DNA of 64,000 bases from JANMDU01 sp031376455. GTDB taxonomy: Bacteria > Pseudomonadota > Gammaproteobacteria > Burkholderiales > Burkholderiaceae_C. The stretch lies in the NCBI GenBank assembly GCA_031376455.1, contig JANMDU010000003.1, forward strand, positions 27,947-91,946, given 5' to 3'. The notes below the pieces were generated by a model, which saw only the letters and a program-made list of their open reading frames with translations, did no database searches and was not told the DNA's origin. The position numbers were made by a program, and so were the translations under genes. This document shows positions 33,246-41,239 of this stretch, piece after piece (the first letter of the stretch is position 1; each line of letters opens with the position of its first letter).

Positions 33246-34826
33246 ATGCCTAAAAACGCAAAAAAACAGCTCTCCCCCGCAGACTACCTCGCCAAAATCC
33301 TCAATGCTCGCGTGTATGACGTGGCTGTCGAGTCGGATCTCACGCCCGCCAAACAGCTCTCGCAGCGCGTGAATAACACGGTGCTTTTAAAGCGCGAAGA
33401 CCAGCAGCCGGTGTTTAGCTTCAAGCTGCGTGGGGCTTATAACAAGATGGCGCATTTGTCGCCTGCGCAGCTTAAAAAAGGCGTGATTTGCGCCTCGGCG
33501 GGCAATCATGCGCAGGGCGTGGCACTCGGCGCAGGCAAGCTGGGCGCACGGGCGGTGATCGTGATGCCGACCACCACGCCGCAGATCAAAGTTGACGCAG
33601 TGCGCGGTTTGGGCGGCGAAGTGGTTTTGCATGGCGACAGCTATACCGATGCCTACAACCATGCGCTCAGCATTGAGAAAAAGCAGGGGCTCACCTTCGT
33701 TCATCCGTTTGACGACCCCGATGTGATCGCTGGGCAGGGAACGATTGCGATGGAGATTTTGCGGCAAGTGCAGCGCGTCTCTAGCGGCAAACTCGATGCG
33801 GTGTTTGTCGCTATCGGTGGCGGTGGGCTGATCTCAGGTGTGGCCAATTACATCAAGGCCGTGCGGCCAGAGGTTAAAGTGATTGGCGTGCAGATGAATG
33901 ATTCAGATGCGATGCTGCAATCGGTGAATGCGAAAAAACGCGTGACGCTCGCCGACGTGGGTCTGTTTGCCGATGGCACGGCCGTCAAGCTCGTGGGCGA
34001 GGAAACATTTCGCGCCTCCAAAGGCTTGATTGATGAATTCGTGGTGGTCGATACCGATTCAGTCTGCGCGGCGATCAAAGATATTTTTGTGGATACGCGT
34101 TCCATCGTGGAGCCCTCGGGCGCGTTGGCTGTGGCGGCGATCAAGCAATATGCAGCCAAGCACAAGACCAAGGGCGAGACCTATGCCGCGATTTTGTGCG
34201 GCGCGAATATGAATTTTGATCGGCTGCGTTTTGTGGCCGAGCGCGCGGAAGTGGGTGAGGAGCGCGAGGCGCTGTTTGCCGTCACCGTGCCCGAGGAGCG
34301 CGGCAGCTTTCGGCGCTTTTGCACGGCGGTAGCTGATTTACCGGGCGGTGCGCGCAATGTGACGGAATTCAATTACCGCATCTCGGACAATGCAAAAGCA
34401 CACGTGTTCGTCGGACTCACGACGCATGGAAAAATAAATGGTGTGGGCGAAAGCGAAAAAATCGCTAAAAGCTTTACGAAAAAAGGCTTTGCCACGATTG
34501 ATCTGACGCATGATGAACTCGCCAAAGAGCATCTGAGGCACATGGTGGGCGGCGCATCAAAATTAGCGCAAGACGAGCGGCTCATGCGCTTCATCTTCCC
34601 CGAGCGACCCGGCGCACTCATGAAATTTTTAAATGCCATGCGCCCGGGCTGGAACATCACGCTGTTTCACTATCGCAACCAAGGCGCAGATTACGGGCGA
34701 ATTTTGATTGGCCTGCAAGTGCCAAAAGCCGACGATAATGCTTTTTTACAATTTGTTGCAGATTTAGGCTATCCCGCCGTGGACGAAACAGCCAATCCGG
34801 CCTACCGTTTGTTTTTGAAGAATTGA
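33246..34826 (+). CDS. ilvA: Biosynthetic threonine dehydratase (threonine ammonia-lyase)
   Basis: 526 aa from MPKNAKKQLSPADYLAKILN. The PLP lysine is Lys60 in PVFSFKLRGAYNKM; CASAGNHAQGVALGA and the glycine loop AIGGGGLISG bind the cofactor phosphate. Two ACT-like regulatory domains follow (about 335-420 and 430-520), the form that gives isoleucine feedback control. It makes 2-oxobutanoate for isoleucine synthesis. cobT follows directly (2 bp), so ilvA and the cob genes may share transcripts. Confidence 0.95.
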   Translation: MPKNAKKQLSPADYLAKILNARVYDVAVESDLTPAKQLSQRVNNTVLLKREDQQPVFSFKLRGAYNKMAHLSPAQLKKGVICASAGNHAQGVALGAGKLGARAVIVMPTTTPQIKVDAVRGLGGEVVLHGDSYTDAYNHALSIEKKQGLTFVHPFDDPDVIAGQGTIAMEILRQVQRVSSGKLDAVFVAIGGGGLISGVANYIKAVRPEVKVIGVQMNDSDAMLQSVNAKKRVTLADVGLFADGTAVKLVGEETFRASKGLIDEFVVVDTDSVCAAIKDIFVDTRSIVEPSGALAVAAIKQYAAKHKTKGETYAAILCGANMNFDRLRFVAERAEVGEEREALFAVTVPEERGSFRRFCTAVADLPGGARNVTEFNYRISDNAKAHVFVGLTTHGKINGVGESEKIAKSFTKKGFATIDLTHDELAKEHLRHMVGGASKLAQDERLMRFIFPERPGALMKFLNAMRPGWNITLFHYRNQGADYGRILIGLQVPKADDNAFLQFVADLGYPAVDETANPAYRLFLKN

Positions 34827-34827
34827 T

Positions 34828-35913
34828 ATGACAGCCAGCTTGATTCAACTTCCCGAGATCGCATCCATTCGCACAGGCCTGGCCGCCGTGCAGCTGGCCA
34901 ATAAGTTGCAGCACAAGCTGGATCAAAAAACCAAACCCTTGGGCTCACTCGGCCAGCTCGAAGCCTTGGCCGTGCAAATGGGCTTGATTCAAAACAGCGA
35001 GACGGTGAGCTTGAAGCAGCCGCAGATTGTGGTGTTTGCAGGCGATCACGGCATCGTGGATGAAGGGGTCTCTGCTTATCCGCAAGCTGTGACGGCGCAG
35101 ATGGTGGCCAACATGCTGGGCAGCAGTGACAAAAATGGTGGCAAAAAAGGCGGCGCGGCGGTCAATGTGCTCGCGCATCAACACAATTTCAACCTCACCG
35201 TGGTGGATGCGGGCGTGGCGAGCATTTTGCCTGAGCATCCGCAGCTCTTGCAACTGAAAATCGCGCCAAGCACGCGCAACAGCGTGCTTGCACCTGCCAT
35301 GAGTGATTTGCAAGCGGTTGCGGCGCTACAAGCCGGCATGGGGGTCGTGCGCTCGCTGGCGGGCAATGTGGTGGCCTTCGGCGAGATGGGCATTGGCAAC
35401 ACATCGAGCGCCGCGCTAATTTTGTCGATGTTCACACCGATTCCGATTGAAGATTGCGCGGGGCGCGGTACGGGGCTGACCGATGAGCAGATGAAGAAGA
35501 AGGTGTTTGCGCTCACGCGCGCGCGCAAACGGCATCATGGCATCAAAAAACCGTTTGAGATTTTGTGTGCAGTGGGCGGTTTTGAGATCGCGATGATGGC
35601 GGGCGCGATGCTACAAGCCGCCTCTGAGCGGCGCGTGATTTTGGTCGATGGTTTTATTGCAGGCGCAGCGGCTTTGGTCGCCGTGGGCCTCGCTCCGGCA
35701 GCGAAAGATTACATGGTGTTCACGCATGTGGGCGCAGAGTTTGGGCATCAGGCGATGCTGAAAGCTTTGGCTGCATTGCCGTTGCTCGATTTGGGATTGC
35801 GATTAGGCGAGGGCACGGGCGCTTTGCTGGCTTGGCCATTGGTCGTGTCGAGCGCTCGCTTGCTCAATGAGATGGCGAGCTTTGAATCGGCAGGGGTGTC
35901 GCAAAAGGTTTGA
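34828..35913 (+). CDS. cobT: Nicotinate-nucleotide:dimethylbenzimidazole phosphoribosyltransferase
   Basis: 361 aa. Signatures: KTKPLGSLGQLEALA (DMB-side), VFAGDHGIVDEGVSAYPQAV, FGEMGIGNTSSAALI and the C-terminal LGEGTGALLAWPLV with the catalytic glutamate. It makes alpha-ribazole phosphate for the lower ligand of cobalamin. It starts 2 bp after ilvA and is separated from cobS by a CACGGAAG palindrome. I see no cobalamin riboswitch upstream. Confidence 0.95.
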   Translation: MTASLIQLPEIASIRTGLAAVQLANKLQHKLDQKTKPLGSLGQLEALAVQMGLIQNSETVSLKQPQIVVFAGDHGIVDEGVSAYPQAVTAQMVANMLGSSDKNGGKKGGAAVNVLAHQHNFNLTVVDAGVASILPEHPQLLQLKIAPSTRNSVLAPAMSDLQAVAALQAGMGVVRSLAGNVVAFGEMGIGNTSSAALILSMFTPIPIEDCAGRGTGLTDEQMKKKVFALTRARKRHHGIKKPFEILCAVGGFEIAMMAGAMLQAASERRVILVDGFIAGAAALVAVGLAPAAKDYMVFTHVGAEFGHQAMLKALAALPLLDLGLRLGEGTGALLAWPLVVSSARLLNEMASFESAGVSQKV

Positions 35914-35931
35914 GGCGATTGGCGTGCTGAA

Positions 35932-36036
35932 AAGAAGAACACGGAAGGCACGGAAACTCCACGGAAGACACAGAAAATAGCCGTTTGTTTTTTCAGTGTC
36001 TTCCGTGCTACTTTCGTGACTTCCGTGTTCTTCCAA
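35932..36036. repeat. CACGGAAG-type palindrome, copy 1
   Basis: About 105 bp. The left arm is built of ACACGGAAGGCACGGAAA-like units and the right arm of the complementary CTTTCGTGACTTCCGTGT. It lies between cobT and cobS. Confidence 0.85.
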
Positions 36037-36061
36037 ACTTCAAGAGCGCAAACTCCTATCA

Positions 36062-36865
36062 ATGATGTTGATCAAGCATTTCCTCCTCGCTATTCAGTTT
36101 TTTACCCGCATTCCCATCACGGGGAAGCTGGCTGAATGGGTGGGGTTTAGCCCGGAGATGTTGCGCAAAAGTGCGGCGCATTTTGCGGGCGTGGGTTGGG
36201 TGGTGGGCATCGTTGCTGCATTGGTTTATGTGAGTTTTGAGGCGCTGCTGATAGGAGGCTATGCGCCTTTGACCGCAGCTTGTTTGTCAACGGTTGCCAC
36301 TGTGCTGCTCACGGGCGGTTTTCATGAGGATGGCTTGGCTGATTTGGCCGATGGGCTGGGCGGCTCATTGAGCAGAGATCGCGCTTTAGAGATCATGAAA
36401 GATTCTCGCGTGGGGGCGTTTGGCGCGATGGCTCTGGTGCTGGCCTTGGTCACGAAGATCGCTTTGCTGGCCGCTTTGGGTGAGCTGGGCGGCGCTCAGA
36501 TCATGATGCTGATCATCGCCAGCCATGTGGTGTCTCGGGCGCTGCCGATGCTGCTTTTGGCGCTGCTGCCGCATGTGGGCGACGCTGCTGGAAGCAAATC
36601 GAAGCCGTTGGCTGACAGTATTTCTTCGGGCGCGCTTTTGAGTAATTTTCTATGGTGTTTTGCACTGTTGCCCGGCGTATTCATTGCGCAAAGCGCTACT
36701 GAATTTATAGCGGGTGTGGGTTGCGCATTTCTTGCTTGGTGCATCATGTGGTGGCGGCTGCGCGTGCGTTTGCAGGGCTTCACGGGCGATGCGCTGGGCG
36801 CTGTACAGCAGGTTTGCGAGATCGCGTTTTTGCTGGGTGCATTGTTGGTCATCGGTGTGAGCTGA
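36062..36865 (+). CDS. cobS: Adenosylcobinamide-GDP ribazoletransferase (cobalamin synthase)
   Basis: 267 aa, polytopic membrane protein. The Mg-binding active-site loop GGFHEDGLADLADGLGG is at 85-101, with KDSRVGAFGAMALV after it; the start IKHFLLAIQFFTRIPI is typical. It joins alpha-ribazole to adenosylcobinamide-GDP in the membrane. Residues ~205-217 (PGVFIAQSATEFI) coincide with an in-frame R1 repeat in a membrane-associated segment. Its stop overlaps the cobC start by one base. Confidence 0.95.
   Translation: MMLIKHFLLAIQFFTRIPITGKLAEWVGFSPEMLRKSAAHFAGVGWVVGIVAALVYVSFEALLIGGYAPLTAACLSTVATVLLTGGFHEDGLADLADGLGGSLSRDRALEIMKDSRVGAFGAMALVLALVTKIALLAALGELGGAQIMMLIIASHVVSRALPMLLLALLPHVGDAAGSKSKPLADSISSGALLSNFLWCFALLPGVFIAQSATEFIAGVGCAFLAWCIMWWRLRVRLQGFTGDALGAVQQVCEIAFLLGALLVIGVS
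36671..36712 (+). repeat. R1 repeat inside cobS, in frame
   Basis: CCCGGCGTATTCATTGCGCA followed by AAGCGCTACTGAATTTATAG matches R1 without its left tail. It encodes PGVFIAQSATEFIA, the same frame as in other proteins. Confidence 0.8.
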
Positions 36866-37503
36866 TGCAGCTGTATCTCGTCAGGCATCCTCAGCCGCTC
36901 GTGGCGCAAGGAGTTTGCTATGGTGCGAGCGATGTGGTTTGTAGCCCAGAAGTATTGGAATCAGCCGCTGATCATTTGATGAGTGTGTTGCCAAAAGGGC
37001 TCGGCATGCTCAGCTCGCCGCTATCAAGATGTGAGCAGCTTGCGCAGATTCTGTGCCGGCGCGAGGCTGATTTCTCTTATAAAACCGATGATCGGCTCGC
37101 CGAGATGAATTTCGGCGATTGGGAGATGCAAGCTTGGGCATCGATTGCGCCCGATGAGCTAGTCGCTTGGACCGACAGCTTTGTCAGCTATCGCTGTGGC
37201 GGCACAGGGCAATCTACCGGCGAGTTTGTGCAGCGCGTTGCCCAGCGGCTCTTTGAGAGCGCACGAAGTGGGGAAGATCAGATTTGGATCACGCATGCCG
37301 GCGTGATTCGCGCGGTGCAATGGCTCTCGCAGCAGCCCTTTCAAACCCTTATTGCGATGGCTGATTCTCAGGCGGTGCCCTCAAGGCTTCTTGCGAGCGA
37401 TTGGCCAAGGAGCGCGCTGGCCTATTGCCAAGTGCTGCGCTGGGAAGCGCCGAGGCATTGGCCGAGGCATTGGCCGACGAATTGGCTGGCGGTGTCGCCA
37501 TAG
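36865..37503 (+). CDS. cobC: Histidine phosphatase-family protein, probable alpha-ribazole phosphatase
   Basis: 212 aa from MQLYLVRHPQPLVAQGVCYG, the phosphatase RHP motif with the catalytic histidine. SSPLSRCEQLA, MNFGDWEMQAW and WITHAGVIRAVQW complete the pocket. Next to cobT and cobS it most likely removes the phosphate of alpha-ribazole phosphate. The tail contains a short repeat, PRHWPRHWPTNW. The last 155 bp overlap the convergent gspC gene, an unusually long antisense overlap. Confidence 0.85.
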   Translation: MQLYLVRHPQPLVAQGVCYGASDVVCSPEVLESAADHLMSVLPKGLGMLSSPLSRCEQLAQILCRREADFSYKTDDRLAEMNFGDWEMQAWASIAPDELVAWTDSFVSYRCGGTGQSTGEFVQRVAQRLFESARSGEDQIWITHAGVIRAVQWLSQQPFQTLIAMADSQAVPSRLLASDWPRSALAYCQVLRWEAPRHWPRHWPTNWLAVSP

Positions 37504-38038
37504 GTGCTGTGATGGGTGGTGTGAAGATGGGCGACGGTAATTGAGGGCGCGTGGCCACTGCTGTGCCAACCACGGCGCTGGTCAGCTGGGGCAGCTCTAA
37601 TATCAAGCTAGGCGGTGCATCCATGCTCGCAGAAAGCATGGCTTTGCCGGCGGATACGCTGTGCAACATTGCACCATCGGCCAGAGACGTACCGACGCGA
37701 TAAGGGCGCGGCGGCTTGCCATCGACCGCGATCAAAGCCACGCCTTGGCGGTTGGATTTTTGCGCCACCACACCTGTTAGTACAAAGCGAGAGGATGCAA
37801 GCGCGCTCGGCGCAACCCCGACCTCAGGCGGGCTGGCTAGAGCATTTTTCCCGCCACCCAAGCCTCTGGCCAGAGCCTGCACATCAACCGTGCTCGCGCC
37901 TCCAGTTGAAGCGGCGACTGCGGCTGAGAAGGGAGCCGCTGGCCCGCGCACGAATTTGAGTGCCCAATACACCGCACAGCCAGCCGCGAGCAGCCAGACA
38001 AGAAATGTTGCGAATCGAATCCAAAGGGAGCGTTGCAT
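37349..38038 (-). CDS. gspC: Type II secretion inner-membrane protein GspC
   Basis: 229 aa. A membrane helix near the N terminus (FATFLVWLLAAGCAVYWALK) is followed by a linker and a homology-region domain: FVLTGVVAQKSNRQGVALIA, VDGKPPRPYRVGTSLADGA and VLHSVSAGK-like sequence (here MLHSVSAGKAML). The C-terminal ~70 residues are Ala/Ser/Pro/Asn-rich with no PDZ domain. GspC links the inner-membrane platform to secretin GspD. It is divergent from gspG, with 20 bp between the starts, and its 3' 155 bp are antisense to cobC. Confidence 0.85.
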   Translation of the reverse strand: MQRSLWIRFATFLVWLLAAGCAVYWALKFVRGPAAPFSAAVAASTGGASTVDVQALARGLGGGKNALASPPEVGVAPSALASSRFVLTGVVAQKSNRQGVALIAVDGKPPRPYRVGTSLADGAMLHSVSAGKAMLSASMDAPPSLILELPQLTSAVVGTAVATRPQLPSPIFTPPITAPMATPPANSSANASANASALPSAALGNRPARSLANRSQEALRAPPENQPSQ

Positions 38039-38058
38039 GCGGCTATTATCGTGTTTAT

Positions 38059-38532
38059 ATGAAGCTTCTTTCTTTGCACATGTTGTCCGCTTACAAACCT
38101 TTGCCTCGTGCTGCGTTGAAATCGATTCAACGCGGCTTTACGCTGATCGAGCTGATGGTCGTGCTGGTGATCATCGGCATCTTGGCCGCGTTGATCGTGC
38201 CCAATGTACTGGATCGCGCCGATGATGCGCGCGTGACGGCGGCCAAGACGGATATCAACAATTTGGTGCAAGCGTTGAAGCTCTATCGGCTGGATAACCA
38301 ACGCTATCCCAGTGGCGAACAAGGCTTGGCGGCTTTGGTCAGCAAGCCCACAGTGGGCGCGATCCCCGGCAACTGGAAGCCTTATCTGGACAAACTGCCC
38401 AACGATCCGTGGGGGCGAGCCTATCAATACCTGAACCCTGGCATCAAAGGCGAGATTGATGTCATGAGCTTTGGTGCGGATGGGCAGGCCAGCGGGGAAG
38501 GCAAAAATGCGGATGTCGGCAGTTGGCAGTGA
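38059..38532 (+). CDS. gspG: Type II secretion major pseudopilin GspG
   Basis: 157 aa from MKLLSLHMLSAYKPLP (a second ATG at 38080 is possible). The prepilin peptidase site is QRG|FTLIELMVVLVIIGILA with Glu5 of the mature protein. The C-terminal domain has NDPWGRAYQYLNPG and a calcium-site-like SFGADGQASGEGKNADVGSW, standard for GspG. It forms the main shaft of the pseudopilus. The start lies only 20 bp from the divergent gspC start. Confidence 0.95.
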   Translation: MKLLSLHMLSAYKPLPRAALKSIQRGFTLIELMVVLVIIGILAALIVPNVLDRADDARVTAAKTDINNLVQALKLYRLDNQRYPSGEQGLAALVSKPTVGAIPGNWKPYLDKLPNDPWGRAYQYLNPGIKGEIDVMSFGADGQASGEGKNADVGSWQ

Positions 38533-38587
38533 TTCTTCTTTTACGGCTTATGCGATACGAGTGTCGCCTTCGTCGTCTGTGTCGCGT

Positions 38588-39067
38588 ATGCAGCGTTCGC
38601 GTGGCTTCACCCTGATCGAGCTCATGGTGGTGATCACGTTGATCGCCATCGCCACAGCAGGTGTGAGTTTTGCGATTCGCGATAACGCATCCACGCTGCT
38701 GGATCGTGAGGCAGATCGCTTGAGCGTGATTTTAGAAACTGCTCGGGTTCAATCGCGCAGCTCCGGCGTGGCACTCGCTTGGTTGCCTCTGGCGCAGGGA
38801 TTTGTGGTGTTGCCGGCGGATCAGTTGGTGGGCAAGCCGCTTGAGATCAGCGCGGGCAGCATCAATGCATGGCTCGCGCCGGGGCTCAATGCACAAATTG
38901 TCTCTGCGACGACCAATTCACCGCAGCAAAGCTTGCTGCTCGGCGCAGAGCCGATGATTGCGCCAGCTAGCGTGTTGCTCACCCTCGGCACAAGGCGTTT
39001 GCGAGTCGGAACAGATGGACTGCGGCCTTTTGCGGTGCAAAGTGTGGATGAGCTGGGTAAGCCATGA
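38588..39067 (+). CDS. gspH: Type II secretion minor pseudopilin GspH
   Basis: 159 aa from MQRSRG|FTLIELMVVITLIAI. This ATG gives the usual short basic prepilin leader; in-frame ATGs at 38507 and 38513 would give a much longer leader and overlap gspG. The rest matches GspH in length, with READRLSVILETARVQSRSS after the helix. Its stop overlaps the gspI start by four bases. Confidence 0.88.
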   Translation: MQRSRGFTLIELMVVITLIAIATAGVSFAIRDNASTLLDREADRLSVILETARVQSRSSGVALAWLPLAQGFVVLPADQLVGKPLEISAGSINAWLAPGLNAQIVSATTNSPQQSLLLGAEPMIAPASVLLTLGTRRLRVGTDGLRPFAVQSVDELGKP

Positions 39068-39438
39068 ATGCGTCGCGTCAGCTGCAGCGCGGCTTTACTT
39101 TGATCGAAGTGCTGGTTGCGCTCAGCATTGTGGCGATTGCGCTTTTTGCCGGCACGCAAGCCACATCGGCTTTGGCGCGGTCTTCGCAGCGGCAAACAGA
39201 TTTGCTTCTCGCGCAAATGTGTGCTGACAACGCGCTGTATGCCATTCGCCTCGCGCGCCAGATGCCCGGTGTGGGCGAATCAAGCAATGAATGCAGCCAA
39301 GGCGGGCGAACGTTCAACGTCCAGTTAAAAGTCAACCCCACGCCCAACCCCAGCTTTTTGCGTGTGCAGGCGAATGTGAGCGATGCACAAACGCAATATG
39401 GCATCGTGCAAGTCTCCACCGTGGTCGGGCGGTATTGA
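39064..39438 (+). CDS. gspI: Type II secretion minor pseudopilin GspI
   Basis: 124 aa, with cleavage site QRG|FTLIEVLVALSIVAIAL and the GspI-type continuation ADNALYAIRLARQMPGVGE. GspI starts assembly of the tip complex with J and K. It is coupled to gspH and lies one base before gspJ. Confidence 0.92.
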   Translation: MNASRQLQRGFTLIEVLVALSIVAIALFAGTQATSALARSSQRQTDLLLAQMCADNALYAIRLARQMPGVGESSNECSQGGRTFNVQLKVNPTPNPSFLRVQANVSDAQTQYGIVQVSTVVGRY

Positions 39439-39439
39439 G

Positions 39440-40165
39440 ATGAAACGAATTAAATGGAGTCAGAGCACATTTCATTCAAGAGGCTTCACGCTGATTGAAG
39501 TGATGGTGGCGCTACTTGTGATGGCGATCATGGCGGTGCTGACTTGGCAAGGGATTGATGGCATAGCCAAGGCAAGCGCACAGCATCGGCTTCGGGCTGA
39601 TGATGTGGCAGCGATTCAAACGGGGCTGCTCCAGTGGCGCACAGATTTGGATCAGATGATTGATGCATCGCAGACTGCGCCCGCGCTCTTAGGCGGCGGC
39701 GCAGCTGGCGGCGCGAGCGTGGCAAAAGCGATTGAATTTGACAGCCGCGTTTTGCGGATCACGCGGCGCTTCTCGGGCAACGAGATGCGCGTTGTGGCTT
39801 GGGGTACGCGCCAAATCCAAAGCAATACGGGCAGCACAAAAAGCTTCATGCGTTGGGTATCGGCGCCGATTCGTACGCGCGGGCAATGGCAGGCTGCTTG
39901 GGATCAAGCGGGGCGTTGGGGGCAAAATCCGAGCGCGCAAGATACAGCGCTTGAGACAACGGTGCTTGGTATCGATGCGTGGCAGATTTTTTATTACCGC
40001 AACGATGCATGGAGCAACCCGCAGTCCTCTGATGGGGCTGCCGCGCAAAGCAGCACGAACCCAGATGGCGTGCGCCTGATTTTGCAGCTGTCGCCCGGCC
40101 AGCAGCCCGGCGGTAAACTTACGATAGATTGGGTGCAGCCGACGCGAGGAGGTGGCAAATCATGA
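39440..40165 (+). CDS. gspJ: Type II secretion minor pseudopilin GspJ
   Basis: 241 aa from MKRIKWSQSTFHSRG|FTLIEVMVALLVMAI. The body includes WRTDLDQMID and WQIFYYRNDAWSNP, typical of GspJ. The leader sequence is largely encoded by half of a GGGGTCAGAG-type repeat (39450-39470), so this repeat appears to have remodelled the 5' end. Its stop overlaps the gspK start by four bases. Confidence 0.92.
   Translation: MKRIKWSQSTFHSRGFTLIEVMVALLVMAIMAVLTWQGIDGIAKASAQHRLRADDVAAIQTGLLQWRTDLDQMIDASQTAPALLGGGAAGGASVAKAIEFDSRVLRITRRFSGNEMRVVAWGTRQIQSNTGSTKSFMRWVSAPIRTRGQWQAAWDQAGRWGQNPSAQDTALETTVLGIDAWQIFYYRNDAWSNPQSSDGAAAQSSTNPDGVRLILQLSPGQQPGGKLTIDWVQPTRGGGKS
39450..39470 (+). repeat. Half copy of the GGGGTCAGAG-type repeat at the start of gspJ
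   Basis: TAAATGGAGTCAGAGCACAT matches the left arm of the purL element (15233-15319) at most positions. It encodes part of the prepilin leader (KWSQSTF). Confidence 0.55.
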
Positions 40166-41172
40166 CATCTCGCAAAGCCTCAGGAGCAGCACTGCTGACA
40201 GCGATGCTGACGTTGGCGCTCGTGGCAACATTGGCCGCAGGCGCTGCTTGGCAACAGTTCAAAGGGGTCGAAATTGAGCGGGCCGAGCGCACGAGAGCGC
40301 AGGCTGCTTGGATATTGATCGGCGCACTCGATTGGGGGAGACTGATTTTGCGCGAGGATGCTCGCTCAGGCGGCGCGGATCATTTGGGCGAGCCTTGGGC
40401 TGTCGCGCTGCAAGAATCACGTTTGTCCAGCTTCTTGGCTGCTGATGCAACCACTGCTGCTTTGCTGGCTGATCAAGCCAACGATGATGTGTTTCTCTCG
40501 GGTCAAATGCAAGATCTGCAAGCCAAGCTGAATGTGTACAACTTGATCGAAGCGGGCCGCATCTCGCCGCCTGCGCTGGCCGCGTTGGCCAAATTGTTTG
40601 ATCTGCAAGGGCTCGATGCTGCCGAGCTGAGCGCTTTTGCCGAGAACTTGCGGCTCGCCTCTGATTTAGGTTCTGATGTTCAAGCGGGTGAGCGCGCATC
40701 GCTCTTGCCGCAGCGTGTCGATCAGCTTGGCCTTCTGGGGCTGTCAAGCGCGAGCCTAGAGCGTTTGCGCCCCTTTATCACTTGGCTGCCCAGCCGCACC
40801 CCGATCAATGTCAACACGGCTAGCGCCGAGGTGTTGTATGCCAGCGTGAGCAGCTTGGAGCTCGCCGGTGCTCGCAAGCTGGTGCAAGAGCGCAGCAAAC
40901 AGCACTTTAAGAGCTTGGCCGATGTAGGCGCGTTGTTACCCGAGCAGGCTGGGCTGTTTAACGAGGGGCAACACAGCGTAGCCAGCCGTTTTTTTGAAGT
41001 CACAGGCCGGCTGCGCTTGGCGGATGGCGTGCAAAGCACCGTGGTGACGGAACGCTCTGTCGTGCAGCGCGATGGACTGGATGTGAAAGTGCTGTGGCGC
41101 GAGCGGGGCAGTTTCGCGATAGCTCAAGGCGGCAAAACGGTGGAAGAAATCACGGGCGCGCTACGGCGATGA
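40162..41172 (+). CDS. gspK: Type II secretion minor pseudopilin GspK
   Basis: 336 aa from MTSRKASGAALLTAMLTLAL, a pseudopilin helix that lacks the Glu5, as GspK should. LQAKLNVYNLIEAGRISP and the helix-hairpin-helix-like TPINVNTASAEVLYASV are family marks. GspK caps the pseudopilus tip. A 67-bp gap precedes gspL, compared with overlaps on its other side. Confidence 0.92.
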   Translation: MTSRKASGAALLTAMLTLALVATLAAGAAWQQFKGVEIERAERTRAQAAWILIGALDWGRLILREDARSGGADHLGEPWAVALQESRLSSFLAADATTAALLADQANDDVFLSGQMQDLQAKLNVYNLIEAGRISPPALAALAKLFDLQGLDAAELSAFAENLRLASDLGSDVQAGERASLLPQRVDQLGLLGLSSASLERLRPFITWLPSRTPINVNTASAEVLYASVSSLELAGARKLVQERSKQHFKSLADVGALLPEQAGLFNEGQHSVASRFFEVTGRLRLADGVQSTVVTERSVVQRDGLDVKVLWRERGSFAIAQGGKTVEEITGALRR

Positions 41173-41239
41173 GGGGCGCTGAACGTGCGAATGACTGAAT
41201 TAAGCGAAAAGCGATAATGATTGCAATCTGAATATTTCC

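Noticed and set aside
34800..34830. Cobalamin riboswitch before cobT
   Set aside because: Only two bases separate ilvA and cobT, and no B12-box or long leader is present in ilvA's upstream region.
37960..38058. Longer N terminus for gspG
   Set aside because: It would overlap the divergent gspC coding start and give a prepilin leader far too long for peptidase processing.
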